Shown: positions 45,760 to 64,000, counted from the first letter of the stretch. The stretch is 64,000 bases of DNA from Paralichthys olivaceus (GCF_024713975.1 NC_091094.1:17765001-17829000); one strand, 5' to 3'. Program-made: numbers and translations. The notes: generated by a model not told the origin, from the letters alone.

Positions 45760-47296
45760 GTGTGACTGAAGTTTGTGAAGTGAACAAAGAAAGAGCAGAG
45801 GTGGTGGGGTGGTCGCTTCAGGAAAGATCGACTGATTTATCGGTTGCTCGATAAAATCAGCCACATCTATATCGGCTTTTATGTTTTGCACATCGAAAAC
45901 TTATTACACGATAAACAATGGCAGAAAATATTACTTACTTTCTGTAAGTTTTGTATATTTGATTGCTTTGATTTTTAGTTATAATCTGTATATTTTTCTC
46001 TGCAAAACAGTAAATTCTTTTTATCTAACCTCTTTAAGTCAAGGAGAGACAACAAGCAGTTCAGTACATGTCGTACTGTGTATTGTTGGAATATATATGA
46101 CAAATGTATAAATAAATATGAAGATGGTTCGCTGCTCAGACCCTGTAAGAAAAATAAATGCAGCAGGAATGGCAGTATACTTTTATTACAGTATTGAAGT
46201 CGTAAACCTGACAAAGCGATGATAAATAAGTCTCCCAATATACATGTATTCTCTTTTCCTTTATCTTCATAACAACAAAATGCCTAAAAGTAAAAAAAAA
46301 AAAAAGAAGAAAATGGTTAATTTGCAATTTTAGTTTTTTTTCCTCATCTAAAACCGGAGCTTTGATGATTCTTTTTCTTTCACACAATCAATAATGGCAA
46401 AGTAAAAACGGTTTTAACAAAGTAAATCAAAAATACTGTAAAAACATAAACATGTCTAAATGGTCCCGGGCAAAGATGTGTAGGCAGCTCTCAGGTGAGG
46501 CGCAGAAAAATGCAGATTCAATTGAAATAACTTTTAAATGCAACAGAATGAAAACAGATAAGTAAATATTCTGTGTTTGTAAAGCGCTCACACATATAAT
46601 GCATCTATGGACAGCACCTTTTCTATGAGGGGCAATTCAGGGTTCAGTGTCTTGCCCAAGGAAACTTCGGCATGCAGATGGGGAAGACTGGAATAACACA
46701 ACCCACCACAGCCATAGCCGCCCCTGTTATCTGAGTCAGGAAATCAGAAGTGTGTCCCCCTCAGGAAACGATTATTAGAAAGTAACACGTTTTTAATGCA
46801 CATTAGGACTAAAAAGCCTCATTCCTTTTCCTCTGCCTGAAGAAGATAAACTGAAAGAAGTGTAAGAGATCAAGGAATGTGACATTTATTTCCTAAAGCC
46901 CTATCACATCTCAACATTTAAAACAAAAGATTTAATCTAAATAAGCTTCTTATAAACTCATAGAGAACATAGTGTCATGTAGTGATTCAGGGGCCGAGGT
47001 TAATGACACCTGGAAATGTAAGTTAGGAGTTGAGTTACGTCCACAAACGAATGAATTTATTTTCAGCCATCTCATTTGGGAAAAGTCTAAGGGACTGAAA
47101 TTACGCGTATGCTAAGTTCATCACAAAAAGCATTTGGTTGGAGCCCTGGTCAAACGGCAGAAATCACACTGGTCCAATGTGAAGATGAATGAGAGTGAAA
47201 TCCAGCTGTGATCTTCAGTCTGTACAGAATATGTAACAAAACGCTTTCATCAATGAGAGCACGTTGGTGATTTCTCTGAACTCCTGATTGAAACAG
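45760..47296. other. between TRIM and strip1
   Basis: No gene recognised. Contains a SINE-like degenerate repeat at 46585-46700 and AT-rich sequence. The right part is likely strip1 3' UTR, with minus-strand AATAAA candidates at 47298-47308, 47057 and 46886. Confidence 0.45.
46585..46700. mobile_element. SINE-like degenerate repeat
   Basis: Blocks TGTAAAGCGCTCACACA, GGCAATTCAGGGTTCAGTG, CTTGCCCAAGGAAACTTCGG and CATGCAGATGGGGAAGACTGG are the usual words of a common fish interspersed repeat; ends not sharply defined. Confidence 0.5.
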
Positions 47297-47344
47297 TTTT
47301 ATTTTATTTTTAAAAACCACCGTGATCTTGACAGTGGTTGATTT

Positions 47345-50300
47345 TCATTGTAGCAGTTCTTCCCAGGAAATAGGTTTGGAGAAGACCTCCCGCTCCAGCC
47401 AGAGGTCATAGTTCATTTGGAAGTCCTCAGGCAGGTCCACGCGCTGTCCCAGAACACTTTGCAGACAGTTGTCCACGGGCAGGAAGTCTGGGTTGATGTG
47501 GCTTTTGTCGTAGCGGCGACTGTTGAAGCGCTCGATGTTTGCCCGCAGAGCGCACTCCTCGGCCTGGAAGTCCCAGGGACGAGCGTCTAGATCTGCTCAG
47601 GGAGAGACAGCAATCAAGCAATATTGTATTAGAAATCTTTATTCCCTAATATCGGCATCTGAAAATCCTAATCAGTCAGACATCAGCAATCATAGTACTT
47701 TCCTAAAGCTTTAGTTTAAATAGTAAGATTCTTATTTAGGAAAATAAAAGACAAAGAAAACCAACATGGCTTATTTGGTTTTAAATACCTAAACAATTAT
47801 TCAGAAGAGTTCCCAGTTGACCACATACAACTGGAAATGTTCTGCAACTCCAGCTGAGCTTCAATCATCATTGAATTTAAACACCAGCATTTAAACTTTC
47901 TGATGTATTGTTCATGTTCACACTCACCGTTTCCGTACGCCCAGTCATCGTTGAGGCGATGTCGGACCTTCTGATAAATGGCGGACATGGTCTTCATGTT
48001 GCTCTTCCTCCACTGACGTCCCAGGTATTTGGTCTGCACTTTGAGCAGTTTGAGGACGTAGAGCTGCATCATAGCCTGCTTGACCTTCAGCGCCCTCTTC
48101 AGGATGGGAGCCGATTTGAACACCACCAACATCTGGGAATGAAATGAAAGAAGTTGAGAAATACACCCTTAAAATGTAAAGACATGATTCATCTGTCATG
48201 GTAAAACTGTGGTGAAGTGGCGTCACCATTGTTCTGGAGTGTTTCCACTTGGTCAGTTTGTTGAGAATCCTCAGCAGGTTGATACAGGAAAACAAATTCC
48301 TCCAGCAAAACTGATTGTTGTCTCCCGCTTCCTGAGAAAAGATCCACATTACAATTTACAAGTTTGACACGAGGAGTCACACAACACTGGGTTTAACCAG
48401 ATGGTGAAAACTACAAAACATCAGAAATACAAAAACTTACCAGACTCTCTGCTGTTAACTCCGGCAGCTCATGCACAACACAGTGTGGAAAGTCCAGTAC
48501 TGAAATGCTGTCAGGGTTAAAAGACAGTAAATGTAATTTAAAAGAATTCAAGCACATTTCACTGCCATTAATTATCAATAAGGTTCATGATTTTTGAAGT
48601 ACCTATTCTTTGCAGTGATATAAGACATAATGTTCTGGTTGAAGAACTTCAGAATGAGGGGGATGCAGTTGGCGAACACCAGGTGTTGAGCCATGTATTC
48701 AAACTATGAAAACAACACACAGACACACAGTATTCAGCAAAAAGTAAAGAAAATTAAATCAAAGTGAAATAAATATGATTCCTTTGCTTTGATATTTTTG
48801 AACACGTAAATATTCATTAGTCACACAACTGTGAACTGTTTGTTAGCATGAGTGTGACATCTGTACCTGGTAGATGTGGTTGAGTTTGAAGTGTTTGAGA
48901 AGCAGCAGCAGGATTGCAGAGATGGCCTTTACGATGATCTCTTTGTGCCGATTGACATCAACACCAAGTTTCATGCTTTGCAGCACGGTGGTTCTGCAGA
49001 GTCAGATAGAAGAGATAAGTAAAAGGCCAGGTGAGAATCTATTGAAATAGCTGTTGAACCTGTTTAAAGACATCTTCACTTACGGCATCTCCTCTGGCAG
49101 CACGTCCGCCAGGATGTTAATGGAGTCGGTTTTGGCTTTGGAGGTTGGAGCTGCTGCAAGCAGGATCTTCAGAAGAGCGATCTGATATTGAGGGAGACAC
49201 ACCATGTGTCAGTCAATACTTCAGGGAGAGATAATAATATATCATGATGGGTAATTATATGTATCACATTGAGTAGTTATATACATGTATTCAAGTAACT
49301 CACTTTGTTTTATTTGAATTTACCAAACTAGAGTCCGAGTAATAATTGTGTGTTAAGTATCAAACAGTACAATGAACAGTTTTTAGTGATTGTGAGTGAT
49401 CCATATTAGCATCAATTAAATTGTCTGAGAAGAGTACTGTGGAGAATATTACCTTTAAGTTGACAAGCACTTGTGCACCATGTGTTACTTTTAAGTCATT
49501 AAACACTGTGTGCACCATTTTCAGTAACCATCTCTTGTTCACAGCTTTAGTTGTCCCAGTTTTAGCATGACCATTGTTTGAAATAATAACACATTGTTAT
49601 CGCGTTGAAACTAAGGATGATACACTGAGCATGATGTGCAAGAGAAGATAAAACATAACTGGAGATAGGTAGAGTTGGGGACACGAGGCTCAAGGTAAAG
49701 ATGGTACCACGTCGTCAAAGGAGGGACCAAGCAAGAAGCGGCTAGTGCTCATTGGTTTTTTCAAGTGCCAAGAGGCCAGGACTGAGCCTGTGCACCAACA
49801 AGGGAGAGCTGAGTCTAAACCATGGCTATTCCCCGCCCTTATTAATCACGTTAATTCTCATGTTACAAAAACTGTGTGATGCCAAATGTACGGGACGACT
49901 TTTCACGATTCTGGGTGACTTAGAGCCAGGTTGTGTGAGGATGCCCATAGCTATGTAATACCTTTTCATTGTTTGGTAATAAATGTTCATTGATTTTACA
50001 CGAATTGACTCTTCTCGTATCTCGGGAAAAACAAGCGTGACAGTACCGAGCCTCAGACACACTGACCATGTACTGAGGCAAACTGGGTAGAATTCCCTGA
50101 TAGAGTAACTCTGTGGCGCACATCTCCACCTCCTCTTCACCCTGGAGAAAAACAAAGCAAAAACCAAGAAACTTGAAAAAACTGAAAAATATTTTAGGAC
50201 ACAAAGGGTAAATTTCTCATATGTGAAGTTAGTGTATTCTATCGTTTATTCCAAAAAACATGCTTATAACTACAAAACAGTGTAATTCACGTCAAATTAA

Positions 50301-53300
50301 TGAACTGCATTATGAAAGTGAATGGTTTTTGTTTCCACTTACACCAGACAGAGGGGTTTTCTGGAACTCTTCCTCCTTTGCAATCTGTATCTCAGCAATG
50401 GACACATACTTGTGCTGAAAAAAAAAAAAAAAACTTGGTAAATGTATGTCCTGGATTACTATAGCTATAAAACATTCTGATGCTATTCTCTTGGTAAAGC
50501 ATGATTCATGAAATACTGATGTAAAAATGATGTACCTGCTTTAATGTCTTGATGCTCTCATGAATTGGCCTGGGTAAGCCAACAACCGTATCTGTATCAC
50601 TGCAGGACCGGCACATTAATAACAGTGTTTTCATACATTATTCAGGACATAGAGAATACAGTAAGAGTTGGTTCTGTTCAGTGTACAAAAAATGAACTGC
50701 TGTTGTTTGTAGCCAACGCACAGCTAACTTACCTCCCGAGTGTGTAACCAATGAATTTACTTCTACTAGATTCCAGGAAATTTTCAATGTCTTTCTCCCT
50801 GTGGGAGAAAAGACGACTGTGTCAAAACCAAAAAAACATCCTCAAAAGGTTTTCTAGATTTGTTTCCGTGAGAAAGGAATAAGGAAATGATCTTCCTTTA
50901 AATTTCCTTCACAACTCAAAAGTTATTCCAAATGCAGGATTACTTTTCAGTAAGACTTAAGGGTACCTGACTTTCGGAGCCCACGGCAGACCTTTGGGGA
51001 AGGAGACCCTCTCTGATGGAGGGTGGGGTATCGGCGGAGGCATCACCTCGTCCCTTTCGAGCGGGAAAGTCTCTGCTTCTAAAGAGTTGTCGTTGTCGTC
51101 GCTGTCATCCTCATCCTCGCGAGAGTCGTCGGCCTTGTAAGGGTCCTTTTCATTGAAAGCATCCAGATTGTCCTGTTTGATCAGAGCCTGCACAACAAGT
51201 CAGACTGTTGAAATTGACCGTTTATTGAACCCTTCAACTCTGTTCAATGTGACTTTTTTCACACTATGGAGAATGGATTGGATTGATTCAATCTTTGTGT
51301 CATGTTGCTTTAACATCATTTCCATGTGGGGGATGTCATTAAAAACGTTTTGACTTATACCTGCGCGCCAAAGGATTCACACTATTTTGTCGAAGCAGTG
51401 CATCTCCTGAATGTGTCGGATCATGGGCCATTAAGCACTGAATAATTAAAGTAGTATGCTTAAAATATCCTTAAACACTGTGACAGTGAATTCCATGTTT
51501 TTTTTAACTGAGAATGTATGAGAGGTTAAGAGATTGAAAGATGCTCTTTACAAATTTGAATATCACAATCAGACAAAAAACACATTCCACTTGTAGGAAG
51601 CTTTAATCCACAATATGTTAGATCTATGAGCAGGAAGCAGCAGTAATCACTACCTTGTGTTCACGGCGTGCCCGCTTCTGTTGCTGCTCTATAAGGTCAG
51701 ATGCTGATGCAGGAGGAGAAGCCGCCCTCATGCTGCGTATAACTCGTATGCAGTCCTCCGGAAGAGGCGGTAGACCCAGCTCCTCGCGCTTACGAACCTT
51801 TATGCTTTGGAGCTGCTCAAACCCTCCGAGTGTGAACTGAAGAGAACACAGGAGGTTTTTTAATGTCTCTCGACTACAGATTTGACCTTTTTGTTGTAGG
51901 ATAATCAGATTTAGAGTCAACAGTCATGAAAGGCAGATTCACATCTCTTACCAGTATGCTCTTCCACAACAGTAACAACACTTTCTTCATTGGGAAGTGG
52001 GGGGCGTGTCCACTGCAGAACTTGGTAACCATACCAAAGAGCATGACCGAAATGGGTTCGTTGTTGAAAAGAGAAGATCCTACATTCGAGAAACAGAGTG
52101 GAATTAATTTATATGGTAGATTTTGTTCATGCCCATAACACTACTACAGCTTTTAATAGTCTGATGAAATGTACCCAGCTCTGCTCTGAAGGTTTCCCTG
52201 ATGATTTTCCATTCAGGTCTGTCAGTCGGGTCATCCTGTTGGATTGTCTCCACAATGAGATACATTATGTTGAGCAGCACTCTGAGGTCTGTGCTGTCCG
52301 CGAGGGATATGGCTGGTTTTCTCACAGCACTACTACAGGCAGCGCTGTTACTGCAAGACAGAAAATGGATCATACAAGAAATTAGTTTCACCACAAAATT
52401 CAATAAGAACAATTATTTTTTAATGAATAAACTTCTAATATTGCCAAGCCACCCATCATCCACGTGCTATATATCAATGAATAAGCTGAAAGAGGTAAAA
52501 CCAAACATTTGTCTTGGTTAAAATCCACATGGCTTACATGATTAAGCTGTTGTACTGAATTTCAATTAATGTTTTAGTCTTGTAGTGAAAACTAGTGTTT
52601 TGTCAGGTATACTCCTGCAAGGTTAGAAAACTAATGGAAAATTTACTCAATCTCCATGTTGAGCAGTTCCACTAGAGCAGAGAAGGTCCCCACGTCCAAG
52701 AGCAGAAAAATGTTGTATCTCATCCAATGCTGCACCTCAGCCTCGGAGCTGCACTCTGCGAAGGTTCCTGGAGAGAAACAAAATGTAAATAACTTCCCTG
52801 TTCAATGCCACTTCTAACACAATTTCCCCTTTTAAATCAGGTGACGTGGACTGACCCTGAGCCATGTAAAGAATGGCCCTCGCAACCTTCAGCCTCTTCT
52901 CCCGGGCGATCACCTCCAGACCATCTAACAGGCGCATAGCATGAGCTCTGTGCTGAGCTTCATCGAGATCGGTCCACTTCTTATCAGACACTAAGGCACA
53001 TTAGAGGTGGAGATAATTCATGAATGGACGATTTATTGCAGGACTGATGGATTTCGCTGCATTAGTTTTGGCTAGTTGTTCCTTATAAACTGAGAGTCAT
53101 TTCTTCATCTTGATGTAATAAAATCTTTATGATTCATTCATTCATTTTTGATTGTATGTACGTTTAACTACACACCATGTGTTCTGAACTCCTCCTCAAA
53201 GCACTTCCGGTTGAGAGCAAACTCTGGTCCTTCAGTATAACTGTACAGCTCTAGAACATAGAGAACATGAAAACAATCTAATTTTAGTACAGATTACAAG

Positions 53301-54602
53301 TTGTAAAAGAATGATGGGTTCAAGGGAACAAAAATAAGTCAGGAAATCTCTGTGTCTATGATGGCAAAATGTTACACAACAAACCACATACCGGACAGCT
53401 CTGCAGCCCACTTGTCTGTGTCCGCATATTCAAACTCCAGGTCCGGAGACTCAGACATCCCCTGTGACAGATTACATATAGGATCTCTTCATTAATCAGG
53501 TTAATACACAGACCTCCAAAATCTGGATTAGCTCATTATCTACAAAACAAAATGCTGGAACCATGATATACAGTACATTTTGAACTAATTTGAGGGCAGG
53601 AGTGCAAGTTACTACTTTGCAGATTTAGATTTAGTATAAAACACGAGTGATCAGTTAAATCTATAGTTATCTAAAGTCAGTTAAAACTTTCTACAATTAA
53701 AACTACCCTGACATATCTAAAATTACTTCCACTTGGATTAGCTCAAACTCTCACAGTATCAGTAACAATAATAATAAAAACATACTGTAAACAATAGTAA
53801 AACCAGTAATACTGCTGCGTTATGGTCACTTTTCCTTTTCCTACTTCACAGTGCACTCTGCTTATCAAACCTATATGCAGTAAGACAGTAGAGGTTTTTA
53901 GACTGTTGAGGACATATTAGTTTTGTATTTCAGAGCCACAGTGGTTCCAGCTGTCGATTCAGTTTCTGCTTCCTTCGTGTTGTGTGATTATTTATAAACC
54001 ATGAGAAAAGCCCTGAGTCTTGCAGTGACTTTCCTGCGCTGCTCTATTTAGAAACATTAGCAGACACATCATGTTACACGCATCTATAGTGAGATTATGA
54101 AACGTCACCAGGACAACACATGAGACAGACACGAGTGAAACAGGAGATACAGACTGTTTCTGCAGGTTCCTCTGAGCAGCTGGCCCGCTGTCACTAGCTA
54201 ACATCAGCTAGCTGCTCTGTAATGCTACACCGCTGTTACATGTCTAATACACGAACTACAGACGCACTACGAACGAAACACCACACCGCCGTGTGTACAA
54301 TAAAACAAATACTTCAATAACAGGGTCAGTGTTGCTGCTAATCCACGTTGTCGAGTCATTTTACAAGTGTTAGCCTGTCCGAGCTAACTTAGCTAACGTT
54401 GTGTCACAACAGCAGAAACAAAGGGCCTCGTCTGTTTGTGGCTCACTGACAACAAATCACAGACTCGTGTCCACGTTACCTCTGAGTCTTTCCTCGGGTT
54501 GCGGGTGAACTCGCCCCTGCTCTTGTTGGGCAGCATGGCTCTCTGTCTGTTGTTGACTGGGAGCCCACCACCGTTCCCACTGTGGTTCCCACTGACGTCC
54601 AT
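47345..54602 (-). CDS. strip1: STRIP1 (FAM40A), STRIPAK core scaffold
   Basis: Twenty coding exons join in frame to 819 aa (human 837): 54602-54480, 53461-53392, 53250-53176, 52990-52856, 52767-52647, 52350-52175, 52079-51952, 51836-51654, 51187-50967, 50798-50733, 50599-50536, 50414-50343, 50141-50067, 49181-49084, 48993-48867, 48703-48603, 48507-48441, 48331-48227, 48132-47928, 47592-47345. STRIP1 is a cytoplasmic scaffold of the striatin-interacting phosphatase and kinase complex, which joins PP2A to GCK kinases and affects cell shape, Hippo signalling and neural circuit formation. Seen: the exon 2 segment [17 protein letters not shown], an N1221-type helical domain in the first half, an acidic [15 protein letters not shown] linker in exon 9, and a DUF3402-type C-terminal half with [15 protein letters not shown] and [17 protein letters not shown], ending SWEELLQ. 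Every exon has GT-AG borders. strip2 is the paralogue; adjacency to ahcyl1 in the same orientation supports strip1. Confidence 0.96.
49590..50043 (+). mobile_element. probable solo LTR in a strip1 intron (antisense)
   Basis: Within the intron between coding exons 13 and 14, a block with different composition from its surroundings ends in AATAAA (49978-49983), then GACTCTTCTCGTATCTCGGG and AAAAACAAGCGTGACA. The order poly(A) signal, then CTCTTCTC, then a terminal CA is what an LTR 3' end looks like. The left end is uncertain. No internal retroelement coding sequence is present. Confidence 0.4.
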
Positions 54603-54700
54603 TACTGTGGGGCGCAGTGTCCTCTCGCGAGAGCTGGAGGGAGTTCTTCTGCCCACTTCTCCCGAGTTCCGTGTTTACGTTCAATGTGAAGTTTCAGTTT
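54481..54700 (-). promoter_or_regulatory. strip1 first exon and promoter region
   Basis: The ATG-bearing exon and the sequence just upstream are richer in GC and CpG than their surroundings. The start of transcription is expected near 54620-54690. No TATA box seen. Confidence 0.45.
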
Positions 54701-55209
54701 TCCTTCTTAAAGAATTTTCAAACGGAATTGAATTCTGCAAACAAATGCATTTTGGAAACACACGTGCAAATGTTTGAAACAACACACGCGCTGCAGAAAG
54801 TCACTACACATGCAAATACAGAAACACAAAGCGAAAAGGACCCCGGAGATGTTTCCAGGCTTTGTGAAGTCTGCTACTTGTCAGTGGTGATGGAACTACA
54901 GCCAGGTTCATCGTCTTTCCTGGGTCCCTGGAAACATGTCCTCGGTCATTTATTCAGCTATTGGTTTTGTATTCGCACGTGTTGTGTCTAAATGATGAAG
55001 TCGTCTTCTTAATTTGCACTTGTTTGTGTTTTTGTTGCAGTGCGTTGAGCTCTGTCGGCCACCGTATGATTACATTTAGCTTGCTGAGGGGGGAAATGTA
55101 TTTAAAATTATTTCAGCCTACCAAACCTGCAATAAAACAAAATATGAAAAATAATTATTGAATTAATACAATTTTAATGTTTAAATTGTTTGAATTCAAA
55201 TTTCAATAA

Positions 55210-55575
55210 TAGCAATAAACTTTATTTCTATAGTGCCTTTCAAAATCAGAGTTACAAGGTGCTTCTCATAAATATAAGCAGAAAGTTAGCAAGTCACAGA
55301 AAAGTCAAATCATACTCAGCAATGCAATTACACAAATCAGATAAGAGAAAACATTGAAACAATAAAATAGAAATATAAAATAAATCAATAAAAACTATAA
55401 AAATGCCAGTTTAGGAGGAAAAGTTCCTTAAATATAAATCAGGGCCAGATTATAGTCTATTAAAGGTGACAAACGGAATCTGGGGAATCTGAACTCGATT
55501 GAGGTGTTTTCTACGTCGAGTGTTTGTGAGACGTCTTGCTGCTGAATTCTTTACCAGGTGTCAATAAACAAGTCC
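55210..55575. mobile_element. retroelement-like interspersed repeat fragment
   Basis: Starts with CTTTATTTCTATAGTGCCTTTC, AGAGTTACAAGGTGCTTCTC, passes through an A-rich part and ends with GAGGTGTTTTCTACG and CTGCTGAATTCTTTACCAGG. These are words of a common fish interspersed repeat as I remember it; family not assigned. Confidence 0.5.
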
Positions 55576-57226
55576 TGCTTCATTTAGGCAGGTGAACAAT
55601 GAAATGCACTAGCCTGAAAAAAGTGAATGGGTCTCACTACTCTATGTAATGCATCTAGTCATGTCAGTGAAATGACGTATATCTGAGCACATTTTTAAAC
55701 TTTAACAGCAGTTTATTAAAGGGAATTGTGCACAGAAAGTTAACAGCATGTATTGTGTCAAACTTAAACACAGTTATGATGATGAAAATATAGGCTTATA
55801 GCGAATATACTCTTCACAGAATTTGGTGTTCACATCAAAACCGGCAACAATGGAGCATTTCTCGGAAACAACATAATCACCTCTGATTCCTCTTATAATA
55901 CTAAACTGTAAACTTCCCTTCCTGTTACCAGCATAACGTTGGTTTCTTTTGAACTAATGATGTTTTTCACTCGTCCATGACAGTTACAAAGACAGCCTAG
56001 TGAAGGTAATGAGCTCTATGATCAGACTCACAATACAACAAGCTGTCAAATGGCCAAGTTGGGTTTGGGTTTGGTTCTCGACAAACGTTAAGTTTGTATT
56101 CAACACTGCACTTCCCAGAAACGCATGAAATACACCTGCCAGGTTTTACATCGACCATATCAGCAGTTGTAGAGAAAATTAAAGGACGGACACATAAAGA
56201 CAGAGATTTCTCCAAGTGCTAGTCACAGGATTAACACATAATCCAAACATCAGATTCTAGCTTTCACAGGCAGTGAACTATAAAATAAATGTTAAACCTA
56301 CATTAGAACACCATAATTTAAAATGTAAAATGTAAACTGATCTCACAGTTATGCATATTTAAGTAATGTGAAAAACTGCTCATTTAGAAACACTGAACTG
56401 AAGTACTCTGAAGTATGATTCACTGCATAGCTATTACTGTATATTGCAGAATATTAACCATTACCACATAGTTGGACATGTGTGTATAAATTATTAAGTG
56501 AGTCACAGGCAAGGCAAGGCACTGTCAAATGATCAGTAACCATGGTTACAGCGCTCATCTTGTCGACAATGATGTCCTCACTGAAAGTCTTTGGGTCTAA
56601 TGCCCTTAAAGCTGCAGTAGTGCAAAGACTAGAGAACTTCCTAGTTGCACACAGAAGGATACTATTCAATAAATGGCAGTGAGTGACAACAATTAACCTA
56701 TTAAAACAGAAAATAAGAAATTACTGCAAAAAAAAACCACAGGAATGTGGAGAAACACAAGATAACACTTGTTATGGACAGAAACTGTTCTGAAAATACT
56801 GTTCACAGGCGTAAAATACTGCAGATGAAGAGCTTCATATCCAGAAAGATCTACTACCTGCACATATAGTCAGAAAAAAGGTTTTGGATTTGAACACTCT
56901 TTCAAAAAATTTGAAAATGTGTATATATTTAAGTAGATGTGGTTTGTTGATGTTGTGCTTTTAACAAGCTCCACGAAACAGAGCTTAAGCCTCTTAAACA
57001 ATGCAAATATTCAGGAAACAAAGTCAGGTAGCATTAGAATTATTAGAATAGTTATAATAATGGTGCAACAGAGGAAGATAACATAGAGGTAAAGTTAATA
57101 CATCTTTCAAGACCCATAAATGTGTTGACTAAAGCTCGTCCATGTCTAGGCCCAGAGCTTTTCAGGATTTAAGTTACATTAACTGTTGATAAAATATTTT
57201 AATAGAAAAACAGACATCCTCTTGTT

Positions 57227-57559
57227 CAGAAGTTCCCAAACTTCTCAGCCTACAATCCCCAAATAACCGAGCCATTGATTTGAGAGAGTTCACAGAAAAT
57301 GTCACATTTATGAACATATGTTTCCTGTGGTGCTTTAAATTAACCTGCTGCAACTGATCCATCATAATAACCTCAGGGGTCACATGGAGCCAAAGAAAAT
57401 CAGAAGGTAAGTTTTAGCTTTTGGAACAATTATGGCTAAAATAGGATACTGAGAATTGTTTTTTTAAAGTATTTAATTTCTGGAAATCATCTCACAACAC
57501 TACTTCTGTGTCTCACGACCCCTCCGGGGAGGTCCCAACCCCAAGTTTGGGAACCACTG
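57227..57559. mobile_element. non-autonomous hAT-type MITE
   Basis: Left end CAGAAGTTCCCAAACTT, right end reverse-complemented CAGTGGTTCCCAAACTT (15 of 17 match). Length 333 bp. Flanking 8-mers CTCTTGTT and CTCTAGTA agree at 6 of 8, as expected for an aged 8-bp hAT target duplication. No coding capacity. Confidence 0.7.
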
Positions 57560-58839
57560 CTCTAGTAAACACAGGATCAGAGTCCTGTGACAAATCTTAC
57601 AACAGACTCAGTGTTGCATTCCAGCAAATACCATTGTTAGAGTGGCTCATCAAACACTGTCACACATACAGAATATACAAAGCTTCAATATTCGACTTAC
57701 TCTAGACAGGTAAAATTCACAGATGACATAGATCATAGAGTATCAAAATATCTAAAATTATTTTAAACCTTTACTCTTAATAGGATTTCTATGAGAATGA
57801 CAGTGAGATTAGTCAGTGAGACAGTGCTGATGTGATAAAAATATATTTACAGATCATTTGAGATATTTGAATACCCTGAGGTGCAGATACTTTTGTTACC
57901 AGATGCCAAAACCTCAAAAAATGGACACATCTTTTCAAGAAAATAAAAACCAAGCTCTCCTCTTATGTTTGCTATAATCAAAAAGTGCAGAAGTTCTTAT
58001 TTGCCCATATCTGTTGCATGTTTTCTGCATCTTGTGGATGGAATGTATTATGTGAATAAGTGCATACTATAGAAAGAAAACATTAAAGCTGCGATGAGCA
58101 ATTTTGCAAAACGAGACTCACAGACGCACAGCATTGATTTATAATCAGCTTATCAAGTAGCTATGGCTCATTTGTAAGCAAACAATTTCCTACCAGCAGA
58201 AAAACAGTGACATTGAATTATCATATTTCCAGACACCTGATCCATTAAAGTCTAGTTTTCCCAGGATTTTTAGCACTGATTGATCCACCAACTCAAGAGA
58301 AAACCTTTTTCTTTGCTCTTAGCTCATGAGCCAGGAGTTAACACTGGCTCTTCTAGATTTGTCAAAGCTTCTTATCTTGAAATGGCTGCCAATGTTTTCA
58401 TACAGGAGGTTGACAAAGAGCCAAAACACTGAGCTAAAAGTGGCTAAAAAAGCTTTGAGGGTTTTTAAAAAATGTTATTGAACTTTTTCCATTGACATTT
58501 CACAACTGTAATCCTTCTCTGTCGCGGTCATTTGGCACAAGATATTGATACACTGATCAATATCTATCTGAAATCTAAAAAACCTGGGAGTCATCGATGG
58601 AAACGGATGCATTAAAAACAGCAGATATAAGGGCTGTAGTTGTCAGCTGGGTGCCATCGTCTGTTGGAAGCAGCAGGTGGAGTTAATTTTTACTGTGATC
58701 AGTGGAATACATCTAAATAGAAGCTGTGCATCCTGTGATCAGTATAAAAATACAATACACATGAATGCTTTTTTATTCTGAGGGATAGGTGATGTCAGGT
58801 ACCATCCACATTCAGCTGTGCTGGTGGTTCCTCTGCAGA

Positions 58840-64000
<5,161 letters not shown>

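Larger units (their letters stand above)
54701..58771. other. between strip1 and ahcyl1; part is probably ahcyl1 3' UTR
   Basis: No gene recognised. Minus-strand AATAAA candidates for ahcyl1 are at 58772-58777 (about 60 nt after the stop) and 55712-55717 (about 3.1 kb after). It contains a retroelement-like fragment at 55210-55575 and an hAT-type MITE at 57227-57559. Confidence 0.45.

Noticed and set aside
49360-49542. Minus-strand ORF in a strip1 intron (60 codons)
   Set aside because: Too short, not conserved with STRIP1, and strip1 exons 13 and 14 join in frame without it.

Overview
This window is nuclear DNA from a ray-finned (teleost, probably percomorph) fish. The reasoning: six genes read as vertebrate orthologues, most with short GT-AG introns; CA/GT microsatellites are frequent; there is a RING-less TRIM gene with the exon pattern (96 and 234 nt) usual for fish TRIMs; and the interspersed repeats (tRNA-type SINEs, hAT-type MITEs, an LTR-like piece) are of kinds I associate with fish genomes. 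No species can be named from sequence alone.

Layout: 1-5.2 kb is intergenic with a SINE and other repeat relics. amigo1 (+) has a GC-rich non-coding first exon ending at 5507 and its whole coding sequence in one exon, 5877-7406, followed by an AT-rich 3' UTR that may reach about 10.24 kb. 10.2-16.5 kb is non-coding. rbm15 (-) is a single coding exon, 19093-16553. 19.3-26.6 kb is non-coding. slc6a17 (+) starts from a GC-rich non-coding exon ending at 26994, has its ATG at 29876 and eleven coding exons to 37922, with a 3' UTR to about 40.1 kb. A B-box/coiled-coil/PRY-SPRY TRIM gene (-) lies at 45669-41585, strip1 (-, 20 coding exons) at 54602-47345, and ahcyl1 (-, the last 13 coding exons) runs from 58840 past the right edge. 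All exon boundaries were derived by hand from GT/AG sites and reading-frame continuity; no cDNA was available.

The genes do not form an operon or a joint pathway. AMIGO1 (neuronal adhesion), SLC6A17 (vesicular neutral amino-acid transport) and AHCYL1/IRBIT (InsP3 receptor regulation) are neuronal or signalling proteins; RBM15 (m6A writer adaptor) and STRIP1 (STRIPAK scaffold) are general regulators. The set matches human 1p13 neighbours (AHCYL1, STRIP1, SLC6A17, RBM15, AMIGO1), but ALX3/UBL4B and KCNC4, which I recall between these genes in human, are not seen here, and an immune-type TRIM sits between slc6a17 and strip1.

I found no clear previously undescribed system. The observations most worth checking are: an ETS/IRF-like composite site just upstream of the TRIM gene; perfect inverted repeats in the amigo1 intron and in the slc6a17 3' UTR; a poly(A) signal abutting the rbm15 stop codon; an LTR-like segment in a strip1 intron; and several dispersed copies of one repeat family inside and between the genes.
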